NCBI GenBank assembly: GCA_038373865.1
Contig: JAXGGA010000491.1
Coordinates: 124,001-188,000 of the forward strand
From: Uloborus plumipes
Taxonomy: Eukaryota; Arthropoda; Arachnida; Araneae; Uloboridae
Length of the DNA stretch: 64,000 nucleotides
Reading direction: 5' to 3'
Shown here: positions 1 to 10,584 of the stretch, one piece after another
How positions within the stretch are numbered: position 1 is the first letter of the stretch
How the letters are laid out: each line of letters begins with the position of its first letter
Translations under genes and position numbers: made by a program
The notes under the pieces: model-generated
The model's database searches: none
Told to the model about the DNA's origin: nothing
What the model saw: only the letters and a program-made list of their open reading frames with translations

Positions 1-913
1 AGTAATTGCGCTGATTGATATTAGCTGGAAGAATGGTTGAACTTTGTAACCAAAGCGCAGAATGCATAATTTTATGTACTTAAATTGCGTATGTAATGCC
101 GTTGTGTGTTCTATACACAGACATAGCTAGGATTTTGACTAAGCCATGAAAATACAGCTTGACATTATTTTTTATAGTTGTATTCATTTTGTATACGTTA
201 AATGAACAAAATCAATGAAGGCATAGCATAACAGTGATCAATTCCATACAAACTTTCAAAGGATGAAATATGCACAGAGAAAAGATATGTGTTCTATTTC
301 GAATTTTAATGTTCAGAATGTTTGTCAATTTGCATCAGAAAAAAAATTAAAACATTCAAATGTAGTATTTTTCACATTTCCCTAATGTGTGCTTATTCGT
401 TTCTGTTGTTTTCTGAAAAAATTTGCATCGAGCTCACGTCCATTTCCTACCCCATCCCCTGAAAAAAAAAAAATAAAAATGATAGGCCTGACTCCGGTTG
501 TGTGAAAAGGAACGTGTGAAAGCTGAAAGTACGATGCATGTTTTAATTGAAACAAGTGAAAATTTAGTTGCTTTTGCGTATTATAACTAGCTGCAAAACA
601 GATCTACCGATTTGACCGAACTTTTAGAACTTGAACTGAGATTATTAAAACAGTTTGTAGCTGAATCTACCCACGCATATTTTTAATAAATGAATGTAAT
701 CAAAAATCTTCGAAGAAGGTTAAGAAAAAAAAGGCAACAGTCTTGCAGAAGAATGGAAGATTTTAAAAATAGTGCTAAACATAAAGTTATTAACGAATCA
801 TTATCTTTTTTCCAACCTTTTTTCTTCATGTCAACAAAAACCTCGTGATTCAGTGGAAATTAATTTTTCTTTGTTTTGTAAATAAGCTTACAAAGCTGTT
901 GCATGTACTAGAT
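1..913. other. AT-rich background, no feature seen
   Basis: Plain AT-rich sequence with short homopolymers (an A run near 462-472). I see no long reading frame, inverted repeat, tandem array or RNA gene here. Confidence 0.6.
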
Positions 914-932
914 CAGTGGTTCTCAAACTTTT
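914..932. repeat. hAT-like terminal motif, remnant
   Basis: The stretch begins CAGTGGTTCTCAAAC, a terminal sequence typical of non-autonomous hAT elements (the MER5/Charlie type is the best-known example). I could not find the opposite end, so only one terminus seems to survive. A chance match is possible. Confidence 0.3.
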
Positions 933-1650
933 CTCTCTTCAAAAATTAGAAAGGAATTGGAGAATGCCTTGTATTGACATTTAGAAAACAATAATATTTA
1001 GGAAAACATTGTTTTCCTATTTTGCACAAGTAATAAGAAACGAATACATAATTGAAAACTACCTAAGTTCAAATACTAATGCAAGCGAAAATGATAGCAC
1101 TGAGAAATGAATACTACTGACCTGGTTCAATAGACCAACGGATTCTTAGTTACACTTCCATTAGCTTTGACAAAATTCCTAATGGGTAGTTTGTGGAACG
1201 AAGAAAAGCTGGCTCACTATCTGTTTCAATCTTTAAGACTGTTTCAATCTTTCATTAGGTATAGCAGTTAATCTACTTCTGTTTACTTTTTAGTACGTAA
1301 GTGTTTAAATTTTATATTACATGTTGTGCAAAGGATAATGAAATTTTAATTGCTCTTTATGAAACAACAGTACATTCCTTTGCACCACTAATACAGAAAT
1401 TAGTAAAAGAGTCAATTTAAAATAATTTTTTCGAGGTTCCTTAATGCACAATTAAATGCGGAAAAATCTGTGTCAAATAATAACAGAGTTAACTCATTTA
1501 AATTTTAAAATATCATTCAACCAAAGAATATTGAATGTGCAAAGAGATAAATGAAATGATTGGTGAATTAAAATAAATAAATTAATCAAATTAAGTGTTA
1601 TAGCTTAAAGAAAAAACAAAAACGAGGCCTTTTTTAATAAAAATATTATT

Positions 1651-1688
1651 ATTCTTTAGTTTTGGGTACAGTGCCAAAACTAAAGAAT
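1651..1688. repeat. 14-bp perfect hairpin
   Basis: ATTCTTTAGTTTTG at 1651-1664 is the exact reverse complement of 1675-1688, separated by a 10-base loop. It ends 12 bases before the hAT-type remnant at 1701. It may be the end of another small element, but no target duplication was seen. Confidence 0.5.
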
Positions 1689-1700
1689 ACCTATTAAAAC

Positions 1701-1901
1701 TACGGTTGTGGAGTCGGAGTCAGGAGCAGAGAACTTCAAGTTCCTAGAGTCGGAGTCGCTCATTTTCCCTTCGAGTCCACAATGTGCCATGGCTGCTCAG
1801 AGTAGGAGCCGGAGTCAGGCTGATTTTGGGGTAAAAGAGTCGGAGTCTAAGGCTTTGAAACTCCCGGAGCCGGTCATTTTGCTTTTGACTACGCAGCCCT
1901 G
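1701..1901. mobile_element. Decayed hAT-type MITE rich in GGAGTCGGAGTC
   Basis: The segment is built from degenerate GGAGTCGGAGTC repeats and its right end reads GACTACGCAGCCCTG, matching the right-end style of the clearer element at 3971-4644. Flanking 8-mers ATTAAAAC (1693-1700) and GGTAAAAC (1902-1909) agree at 6 of 8 positions, consistent with an old 8-bp hAT duplication. A 101-codon open frame runs through it (1708-2013) but is low-complexity (repeated Glu-Ser) and crosses the element boundary, so I do not call it a gene. Confidence 0.5.
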
Positions 1902-2008
1902 GGTAAAACCCACGTTTCTCAGACTCCTAAACTTATTGGCTCGAGAAGGTCATATAATTCCTGTTTCAAGTACCAAAAAACGTGAACGTTTTCAAAAGTT
2001 TCAAAAAG

Positions 2009-2370
2009 CATAGGCGGCTCGTACAGGGGCAACTGCCCCTTCACTTCCAAAAGCGTAGGGATCTTGCCCCCTCACTTTTCAGAGTTAAAAAGTAATGATC
2101 AATTGGAAAATGATTTCTTTTTACTCAGTGGATTAATTATTTTCATTATTTTCACGAAAATAGAAGCTGAATATTCCAAAAATAGTATTTTTTAACGGTG
2201 GTCATCTGTCTTGATTTTTGAGGTCGTTTTTGGTATATTTTAGAGGTCAGTAAGGCTAAAATCCAATAATATAGCCAAATTTTTAAGAGAAAAAAAGGTT
2301 GAGAGATGCTGCCCCCTACCCCTCAACTTCTTCCTACCCCCCCCCCCTTTATGTTCACCTGCCGCCTATG
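2009..2370. mobile_element. hAT-like MITE, CATAGGCGGC ends
   Basis: The left end reads CATAGGCGGC and the right end is its exact reverse complement GCCGCCTATG. Flanking 8-mers TCAAAAAG (2001-2008) and TCACAAAG (2371-2378) differ at one base, as expected of a slightly aged hAT duplication. The interior is non-coding, with several GGGGCA/TGCCCC blocks and an 11-12 base C run before the right end. No transposase is present, so mobilisation would have needed an autonomous relative. Confidence 0.6.
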
Positions 2371-3800
2371 TCACAAAGTGTATGGACATTTGGGATTTTT
2401 TAATCTCGCAATTTCATTAAGTTTACAACTTTTACAGCATAAATCAAAGTACTATAGATAGCTAGCTCTTCTGGAATATGCTTACGTGCCAGCAAAGCTT
2501 ATCAATAAATACAGCAATGAGTGCATTCCATTTTCTCGATTATGTTGTTTACGCACAGGAAATATAACCCAGGAAAAACCTGGACTGTAGCCCAGTTAGC
2601 CCATACGTAAACACGGCACTTATTATACACAACCAAGAGCTGGAAACACAAAAATGTTTATTATAAGGTACAAGGGCGATTAAGGGACATAACGCAGTGT
2701 AACGTTTTGGCTACTTTGACTGTTTTTTGATTGAGACAGAGGTTGCAAGTAAAATTCTAGCATATTTATTTCTACAGTATTTACAGCTATGTTACACAAA
2801 TTGTGCATTAAGATATTTAGAACTCTGCGCGACAAACATCGATCATGTTGTCCGCTCTCCAAAACGCTTCTCCCTTCTCACCTCGAATCCCGGTCTCCTC
2901 GGGGGTCCCCGACTGCTAGGTTTATCAGACCGCCTGTGTTTATCCGAGAATGATGAAAGTTATTACCGTTCTCTTGTCAGAGCGTTTATATTCCCTCGAA
3001 TTCATGTTCGGAATAGTGTCACGGCATGTCGCTTCACACCAAACAGGAATTCTCGCTGGGCGTAACAAATGTCAACCATTTGCCATTTTACCGTGATCAC
3101 AAAAAACACATGGCTGGATTTCTTGGAAAAAGAACACTTGTTGACTATTTGCTCGCATTTCTGAGAGTTCCTCGCCTTTAATGTTAATAGATACAAAACA
3201 GCGTGTTTACGTCTGAAAGTTTCCCTGCGTGAGGTCCAAGTTTTTGGTAGCCTAAGGAATTTCTATATCTCAACAGGCGATGATAACACGAAACAGACAT
3301 GTGAAAATGGCGCACCAGTACAGCAGGAGCGGACAAATTTGCAGCACAAAATCTGCAGATTTCTACAAATTTTTTGAAATTAAAAAAGGAATTTCGCAGA
3401 AGGATTGCAAAATTTCTACAATCTACATAAATAAAACAAAGAATATATACATGCGTGTACCTTATACAAATCCACAGTTTGCGTCAGATCTAGACGAAAT
3501 TTGGCAGGGAGATACTTGGACACTCCGGAAGGATCATAGGTTGGATTTTGAACGGGAGAAAAGTACCGATCCATTCGAATTTCGAATAAAGGTCTTCAAA
3601 ATGACTCTATCTAGAGAAATAATCGGATCTTCTCGATCTTGGTCTTATTCGAAAGAACGCAAAAAATACCTTTCAGGAAAGTTTCCTTTCCATGGTTTTC
3701 AAAACCACTAATCAATATCTCCACCCTGAAAAAAGATACAGGCTTTTAAAAAAAAGCGGAACTTAATTTTTAATTGAAAATCGACGATCGTCTGCCCATG
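2371..3800. other. Intergenic or intronic; one unassigned 143-codon frame
   Basis: No repeat structure was recognised. A 143-codon open frame lies at 3280-3711 (+). It contains a stretch beginning RVPYTNPQFASDLDEIW that does not look random in composition, but I recognise no domain and no splice or promoter context. It is left as an unassigned frame, not a gene. The segment at 2860-2930 is more GC-rich than its surroundings. Confidence 0.4.
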
Positions 3801-3970
3801 AAAAAAATCTCATTAATAATTTCTATCTGTTGCCATTTCGGCACGAGTGCTGCAAAAATAAAATTCTTAATTTGCTTTTGCCATTAGTACCGTTTTTGAA
3901 GGGAAAAATACTATACTTTCTCCAAATCAAAGAAAAATAAAACGCTGCCATTTTGAATACGGGTTACAAT

Positions 3971-4644
3971 CAGGGCTGCGGAGTCGGAAGAAAAATGTCG
4001 ACTCCGACTCCGACTCCGGGATTTTAAAATTTCCGACTCCGACTCCCGACTCCTGCTTTTTTTCATTATTTATTTTTTTTAACTAAAATTTGAAGAGGGA
4101 AAAATCCTAAACAAAGGTTGAAATATTAAGTCTATTTTTAAAAGTTTCATTTTTATTCATGGTCGTAGCCAAGATTCACTTTAGGGAGGGGGGGGTTGCA
4201 AGCTAGGATATCCCAGTTGGTGGTCATGGGAGGTCATTGTGACCTCTCAAAAAGTTTCATTTTCTCAAGAATTCTCGCAGGTAATTTCCCCACATTTAGC
4301 TCAATTCTCGGAAAAAGTCTCTTTTCTCCAAAGCAAAAGACAAGTGCCGCTCTTGTCATTTGACTCCGTAAAAAACTAACCCTTTTCTTGTTAAATGGCC
4401 ATACTTTATTTTAACACAAAGCAGACCCCGCCATTTGGAATCCCTTTTTAATGATCCTAGATGCTTAGGATTTGGATATTGGACGCTGAAAATTTGTATC
4501 TGTTAGTTTCAAAGATATGTTTTCGCCTCCATAAAATTTCATCCAAATCGGAGGTGGTCGGAGTCGACATGTTTTTCAGCGACTTCGACTCCGACTCCTC
4601 TGGTCCAAAATCAGTTCGACTCCGACTCCGACTCCTCAGCCCTC
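3971..4644. mobile_element. hAT-type MITE with GGAGTCGGA ends
   Basis: The left end CAGGGCTGCGGAGTCGGA pairs with the right end TCCGACTCCTCAGCCCT. Both flanks carry the identical 8-mer GTTACAAT (3963-3970 and 4645-4652), the size made by hAT transposases. Both ends continue into GACTCC/GGAGTC runs. The 674-bp interior has no transposase. Removing the element restores a continuous unit of the surrounding minisatellite, so it inserted into that older repeat. Confidence 0.85.
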
Positions 4645-5922
4645 GTTACAATAAAGTTCTAACGATTGTTTTTAGTAAGACTTTTATTTTTTCTGTTGCC
4701 ATTTGAAAATGTGGTGCTTTAAGTTCTATTGATGGTTTTTTGTTAGAATTTCTTTTCTCAATTATCTCTACTAATAATAAAGCTGAAGGTGGGTCTGTCT
4801 GTCCTTCTTTCTTTCTGTCTGTTACGCGCGTAGCGCCAAAACCGTTCGGTCGATTTTCATGCCACTTGGCACAAAATTAGTTTGTAGCATGTAGTTTTGC
4901 ACCTCGAAGCGATTTTTCGAAAATTCCATTTCGTTCTTTTTCTATTCGAATTCTTAGCGGAAATTCGATAAAATAGGGAATAAATATTTCATACACATTT
5001 TCAAGTCTTATGTCATTCGAAAGCTTGAAATTTTCTGCACAAAATGAAGTTTTTTCGAAGTTTCTACGATCATCAAGAGAGCTGTAACAATTGTTTTTAG
5101 AATCCCGGAATTCAAGGCTTACCTTCAGTAAAGCAAGCCATACGATTCTAAAATGGTTGAACTCGAGAATAAAATTTGTTTGAAAAGATAGATGAAATGA
5201 ATTACACAGGCCAACGATGAAAAAACTTTTTTAATGAAAATACCTTATTCTTATGTTGTTTAGGTTGCTGAATCCAAATATGATGCTTAAAAAGTTGTAT
5301 CACCCACCATTTATTCACATTTTATAGTTACATTCATGAAATAAAGAAACATTTTTAGAATTTAACAGCTTTTTCATAGTTAAGATAACATGAAAAAATA
5401 GGTCTAATGAACAAAGATGATGTTGGCAGCACTGCTGAAACACATGCTACAACATGATGGGGGATTACTGTTGGTCACTTCACCGGGAAGTTCAGCAAGC
5501 TATTCATCGCAGGAAAAGCTACACAAGAAGCTTCAAGGAAAAAAGGGAAAGAAAATATAAAGCAATTCCAGTTGACAAGTGAACCTTGTATCATCACATA
5601 AAATTACTATTCCAAGTATTTTACTGTAAATACAAACCATTTTTACGATTCTACAGTGTTTCATTGATTTCCCTATATACTGTAAATGGGTATTAGACTA
5701 TATAATAAAATACATTTTGCTTGGAAACTAAGGGTGATACATAAAAACTACAAGCAGATTTGGATTCAGCACATAAAAATCTATCAAGATCAGCTATTAA
5801 AATTAAAAAAGTTTTCAAAAAGGTTTGTTTTGTTGGCCTGTGTTATTTTATCAACAGAAATCAACTTTTCATGTTGTTACCATGGTTACGTGTTCATGCT
5901 TATTTTTGTTTCGTTCTTTTTA

Positions 5923-6008
5923 CAGCGTTGCCAGGCGTAGAATTTTTGATACTACGGTAGTATTTTTTCGGCCCAAATAAGGAGCGTAGTATTTTTCCGG
6001 CAACCCTG
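5923..6008. repeat. Small inverted repeat, CAGNGTTGCC ends
   Basis: CAGCGTTGCCAGGCGTAG on the left is answered by CGGCAACCCTG on the right, and the interior repeats GTAGTATTTTT in both orientations. It looks like a minimal MITE inside the Helitron. The flanking 8-mers do not match, so the boundaries are approximate. Related GTAGTATTTT sequence recurs at 6118-6160. Confidence 0.35.
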
Positions 6009-6639
6009 TTTCCAAAAAACTAATGACTTAATTAAAAAATTTGTCGGATTTTTTTTTTTTTCATTTGCATAGATTTCGCATTTCAGCAACATTGATTTTG
6101 GCAACGTTTGGAAACAGTAGTATTTTGTAATATTTTTTTTAGAGAAGGCGTAGTATTTTTTGTTTCAATTCTCTGGCAATCCTGTCTTTTTCCCGGTGAA
6201 AATGCTTTGGGACCTTGGCGCGTTTTTGCGTGTCTCGCGGAATTGAAAGCTCCGAGAGAAACTACGCAAAATAGCCAGGGTTACCACGCTTTGCGCGCCT
6301 ATCGCCCATTTAGCGAGAAAAGGGTACCTAAAGCACAGATTAACCAAATATCGTATCAATTGCGATATTGCATCGTTCTTTTTAAAGTGTTTTATTTCGG
6401 AAAATGTATTGTTTTGTTTTATAAGCTAGGAAAGAAAACTTTCTTCTTCTTTTAAACTTTGGTAAGATATCTGTTGGTTTCTGTGAGCAACAAAATTGTT
6501 CTTATTTTCTCTTTTGGCTTATTTTTGTGCTTCTCCCCTTGGGGTTGCATTCGAATGTTCCAAGGGGGTGTTTTACCCCTTTTATGGAGTAAATCAGTGT
6601 TCATTTCAATGCAGACAAAAGTGATATGAATTGGCACGA

Positions 6640-6815
6640 CCACTTGGCGATATATCGCCAAGCTTTTGGTCGCCAAGTATTTGCCGCTAATTTGGCGAAA
6701 TATCGCCAAGTTGGCAAAAAAATTGTTTTCTTTTTCTTATTTAAATTCAATTTGGCGCTATTGGCGATATTTTGCGAAAAATCCACTGAATGACGTTAAA
6801 ATCGGCGATATTTAG
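6640..6815. repeat. Cluster of palindromic TTGGCGATAT units
   Basis: Six or more copies of TTGGCGA or its complement TCGCCAA, several as the palindrome TTGGCGATATATCGCCAA or close variants, lie between 6645 and 6810. The cluster is inside the Helitron at 4765-7110. It resembles ends of a larger palindromic element captured by or inserted in the Helitron. No transposase or target duplication was identified. Confidence 0.5.
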
Positions 6816-7390
6816 GGGGATTAATCACTGAAAAACATTTTTTTGCATTGTTTCGTGGCAAACTAGGGATATAAATGTTTGAACTGTTATCTTGCTCACT
6901 CCAAGCACTATTTTAGCACTTAAGGCATCTACTAAGAAATTTACACGTAAAAATAAGTAGCGTGGGGTCCATACCAGATTTTTATATCATACTTTGAAGG
7001 AATTATAGTTGAATTACAACTAAAATAGAGCATTTTTTCTGCTATATCAATTATTTTACAAATGATCTTTTAATTTTATACCACGGGCAAAGCCGTGCGG
7101 GTACCGCTAGTAGTTAATAAAACCACATTTTTCGTCATTTCATTTCTTCTAATCAATATTTTTTATTTATTTCTGTTGCCATTTTTAATATCTGTTAATG
7201 AGTAAAGTTCTAATGCGTAATTATTTTTATCAAACAGTATTTTTGGCTGCTATCCAAATTCTAAAACAACTTTTTCGCTTAGAATGTTATTGTTATTTTT
7301 ACAAGAAAAATGAGCAGTACGGAAATAATTGCTTTTAGTAGGGATTTGTTTCCTATTTATATAAATGTGAAAACAACAAGTATAGATTTA

Positions 7391-8121
7391 GGCAGGGATT
7401 CAAGTGAAACAGGCAATCGCAAATTACAATCGCGACTGGAAATGAATTACATTAGAACGTTTCTTGATAAAAACATCGTGACGTCAGCGTGACGTTTGCC
7501 TATGAAAAACGAGCTATATAAAACGTCACAGCCTACTTGGCGAATAAGAGGAGATCGCTGAGTGCTTGTGAGCTCTTATTGGCTCCACCCGTAGTGACGT
7601 CATGCCAATTTAAGTTGATGATAATGTAATTCACTTCCAGTAGCGATTGCAATTCGAAGCGATCGCAGTGCTGTTTCACTTGAATCCAGGGCCTGATTAC
7701 CCAAAAGGCTTGGGAAGCTCGAGCTTCCCCTCAGAAATTTTAAAGGGCCCAAAAATGACAGGAAAACTGCTTAAAAACCCCAGTTCCCACATTTTAATTT
7801 GATTTTAAAGATAATTTGTTCAATATAGTTTGGCACAACTCTGTTACTATGGATTTTTCTGCTAATTTTGCGAAGTGATAATTCTTATTTAATGACAAAC
7901 CACCCTTATTTGCTGAGAATTATAGTGCAAGCATATACGTTAAACTTAAATCTGAATTTTGCTGGGGCTCTTTACTAATAATCTGTTTAGCATTAGGGAG
8001 TTTTGTTTCAACTTGCAGAGTTTTCCGAAAATTTTCTTTAAACGAAAAGTGGAGGGCCCCTACAGGAGACTGAGCTTCCCCTAACTTGAGAGATTAATCG
8101 GGCCCTGCTTGAATCCCTGCC
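7391..8121. mobile_element. PIF/Harbinger-type MITE, interrupted
   Basis: The left end GGCAGGGATTCAAGTGAAAC is matched by CACTTGAATC (7677-7686) continued by CCTGCC (8116-8121), once the inner hAT element is removed. It is flanked on both sides by TTA (7388-7390, 8122-8124), the 3-bp TWA duplication of PIF/Harbinger elements. Without the insert it is about 300 bp, with long inverted arms: AATGAATTACATTA near 7441 against ATAATGTAATTCACTT near 7621. The core holds TGACGTCA-like sites (near 7479 and 7595). It is non-coding. Confidence 0.75.
7687..8107. mobile_element. hAT-type MITE nested in the Harbinger-type MITE
   Basis: The left end CAGGGCCTGATTA pairs with the right end TAATCGGGCCCTG. The 8-mer CTTGAATC is present on both sides (7679-7686 and 8108-8115), an exact hAT-sized duplication. 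The insertion point lies inside the right TIR of the 7391-8121 element, which proves it is the younger of the two. Both termini carry GAGCTTCCCC blocks facing each other. It is 421 bp and non-coding. Confidence 0.85.
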
Positions 8122-8295
8122 TTAGAGTTTTATTGTTAATTTTAGATTAAGAATGAGCAGTTTGGTACCGTTATTCTAATGGGAAATTGTACCGTAAATT
8201 TTTCATTTGTCATTTAGGGAGAGTGTTAAGCATGCTCTACTTGACATCGCTTTTATTTCTGAGGAAGCCCGTGTATCGCCGGACCACGCAGCTAG

Positions 8296-8770
8296 TTAAG
8301 AAATAAATCTAAAGGTGCCCCAATTGATACTTATTTATGGTAAAACTCTCCACTTTCATATGAAAAAAAAGAAAGGAGATTTTTGCACAACATTGGCTAT
8401 TATTTCAAGATTTGCTAACACCATATTCTTCAGAAATTCTGCAATATTTTTGCAAAATTCTGTAGAACTTCTGCAGAAAAGTTGTTATTTTGAACTGCCG
8501 GCACACATGCTTCACGTTCCTCAGTAAGGAAATCGGCAAAATAAATTTGAAAAAGAAAAAAGAAAAAATAATAAATTTATAAACTATTAAATTATATTTT
8601 ATACTATGCATAATTTAGTACTATACATAATTTGTTTCCAAAACTTTTGTTTCTGCATTAAAATTAGAGCTTCAAGTCACAATGATTTTTTTTTTCGCAA
8701 AAACATCAAGAACTAAAACGAAAAATTTATTCGGGAATGACAATTTGATCTGGTGAAAAATTAAACATCC
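8296..8770. other. AT-rich spacer, nothing recognised
   Basis: Short A/T homopolymers only. The short open frames crossing it on both strands overlap each other and show no domain signature. Confidence 0.5.
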
Positions 8771-8799
8771 GTCCTCAAGGGAGGGAATTTCCTAGTTGC

Positions 8800-9216
8800 T
8801 TCCCATTACACTAGATGGCTCTGACACCTCACGCAGCGCCGTCACGAGCTACCTCACAAACTCCCATAAAACTGTGTGGAAAAAATAGCAGAAAACCAGT
8901 TACGTATATAAAATCCTTGTTTAGTAGCTCGAATTGTGTCACTTGTCTCACCGAGACAGTACCAGCTGGAAGCAGTTTAAGTTATCTCGTTCAGTTGCAA
9001 TGCGTTTGTTTGTTTTTTGAATTTCAAAAACAGCGGCTGTCTCTCGGATTTGGTTTCGAGTTCAGGATATTTAATCCGCTTTTGAAGCTCCGGACAGTTC
9101 CACTGTGTGGAGTTTGTTTACGTTGTGATTTAACTACAACCGCGTGCACCGCTCTCGAGTGTTCCAAATTCGATCCGGTGTAGTTTCTTTGCCTTGAGGA
9201 ATATTAAATAATCAGG
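8800..9216 (+). other. Higher-GC segment, possible non-coding first exon or element fragment
   Basis: The segment is clearly richer in GC and CpG than its neighbours. It has a TATA-like TATATAAAATC at 8906 and an initiator-like TTCAGTTGC near 8992, but the spacing between them is much longer than the usual 30 bases. A 122-codon frame (8815-9183) crosses it without recognisable domain. The sequence ends near AATCAG|GTATTT at 9213-9214, a passable splice donor. It could equally be a piece of a retroelement promoter. Function is not established. Confidence 0.2.
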
Positions 9217-10052
9217 TATTTACTTTTTTATTTCTTCTTTCTACTTTCAGTTTCATTTTATACAACTTATTTAGCCATATGAAAATTGTGTTAAAATGTT
9301 TTGTGCATTGGTTTTTCGAATTTGTCGCTTATGCGACTTGTCAATTTTAAATCGTCTGGTCGCGCACATATAATGCGCTAAATTTTATTCAAATTAATCA
9401 TAAATGTGTTGTGGAAGTATTTTATTGCAGATTGCAGTGCAACTAATTTTATTGACAGTTTAAAAAATTTAAATAATTAAGTTGACTATGTCGTTTGAAG
9501 TTAATTCCATGAAAAACTAGAAATATAATAATGCAATGAGAAATGAATGAAAAAGCAACTGTAATAACTAGTAATACTGTCGCAGAGCGCCTTCATTTTT
9601 TCCTGCTTTTAAATTTTCCCAAATTTTTTAGGTGTACGTATGGAAATACAGTATGATTTCTGAAGTTCTAAGACATGATATGGCGCATATTGGGCACTCA
9701 AGAGGGAGAAGCATGGGCGTAATTTAGGGGGGGGGGGCGGCAAAGTGTGACACTTAAACCCCCTACAGTTTTTTAAACTAGGGACTATTTTCTTTTTTTG
9801 CCCCCTTCGTTTCAAAGAACAGATCTTGTACTGGTTTACCAAAAAATCGTATAATTTTTCCAAAAAAAAAAAAAACAATTATTTATTCTTCCAGCGAAAT
9901 TAGGCTAGTATGGCTTGTCCATTTCTATTCAAGCTTTAACTATGAGCTTTCAATCGAAATAATCATTTTGTTTTAACTGCGCCAGTCGATTAATTGCATA
10001 GTCAACTCCGAAGTTTTACATTTAGTCAAGAATTTTTTGTTGAAGATTCAGT
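9217..10052. other. Spacer with one G-rich repeat fragment
   Basis: Mostly plain AT-rich DNA. GCATGGGCGTAATTTAGG with an 11-base G run (about 9711-9739), followed by CCCCCT and TTGCCCCC blocks, resembles MITE-type fragments elsewhere in this window, but I found no paired ends. Confidence 0.35.
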
Positions 10053-10584
10053 CAGGGTCGGATCAAGCCAAAGAGATGCTCCGATTCCGGCGAAATTTGG
10101 TGCCCCTTGCGCAAGAAAATCAGTCTATTTTCAAAAAAATAGTCAAAAAGTTTCAAAAATGAAACCAAAAAAATAACTTTCTGAAAAAATTATGAATAAA
10201 CACTTCTATCAAGTTCCAAGCGTACCAGTGAGTGAAAGTTTAACTCTGGTGACTTGGTGCATGATTTGTGAAGTGGATTTTCTTTAGAAGCTTATTGAAA
10301 AGGGTGAGTTGTTGTGATTTAAGTAGGAAAACGTAACGCAAAATTACAGCACATACTCCCTTTTCCATAAATTCTTTGTTTTACAGAAATGTCTTATTAC
10401 ACAAGAGTGCACTCCTCCCCCCCCCCCCAAGGGCAGTGGGGCACTTTTAATGATCTCTAATACCTCTTCTCATCAAATGTAGGTATGTTTAAAAGCTCAT
10501 CTTTCCTCCTGAGATAAAATCCGAATTCCATTTTGCAAATTGAGAACTTCCTCCTCTTAAAAAATAAAGCTTGTGACGGCCCTG
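10053..10584. mobile_element. Probable decayed hAT-type MITE
   Basis: The left end CAGGGTCGGATCAAGC and the reverse complement of the right end, CAGGGCCGTCACAAGC, agree at 12 of 16 positions. The CAGGG start fits the other hAT elements here. The flanking 8-mers do not match, so the duplication has decayed or the ends are slightly misplaced. A 10-base C run followed by AAGGGCAGTGGGGC lies near 10417-10442. Confidence 0.4.

Larger units (their letters stand above)
4765..7110 (+). mobile_element. Complete non-autonomous Helitron, about 2.35 kb
   Basis: The 5' end reads TCTCTACTAATAATAAAGC after an A, then GTCTGTCTGTCC and a CGCGTAGCGCCAAAACCG block; this is a widespread arthropod Helitron 5' terminus. 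The 3' end has the hairpin CACGG-GCAAAG-CCGTG, then CGGGTACCGCTAG, followed by T. TC start, 3' hairpin, CTAG end and insertion between A and T without duplication are the defining Helitron features. No Rep/helicase frame is present, so it would have moved with enzymes from another copy. The interior carries other small repeats (5923-6008, 6640-6815). Confidence 0.85.
3800..8295 (+). mobile_element. Old Helitron-like host repeat with internal minisatellite, split by later insertions
   Basis: Units carrying CTGTTGCCATTT recur at about 3830, 4695 and 7172, with related forms at 3882 and 3948; AAAGTTCTAA recurs at 4653 and 7204, and AATGAGCAGT at 7309 and 8153. This marks a degenerate tandem array of roughly 60-100 bp units. 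The array runs on both sides of three independent insertions, so it predates them. The right end reads CCACGCAGCTAG followed by T at 8296, the CTRR-T end expected of Helitrons, with GC-rich inverted sequence just upstream (8268-8290). The left end was not found; the start given is where the array becomes visible. Confidence 0.45.

Noticed and set aside
1708..2013. 101-codon frame starting in the GGAGTCGGAGTC remnant
   Set aside because: Low-complexity translation of a repeat that crosses an element boundary.
8906..9000. TATA box and initiator pair
   Set aside because: The TATA-like and TCAGT-like motifs are about 85 bases apart, too far for a standard core promoter. Kept only as a low-confidence segment.
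9711..9790. MITE around GCATGGGCGTAATTTAGGG
   Set aside because: Only one end-like motif and a G run; no complementary end in range.
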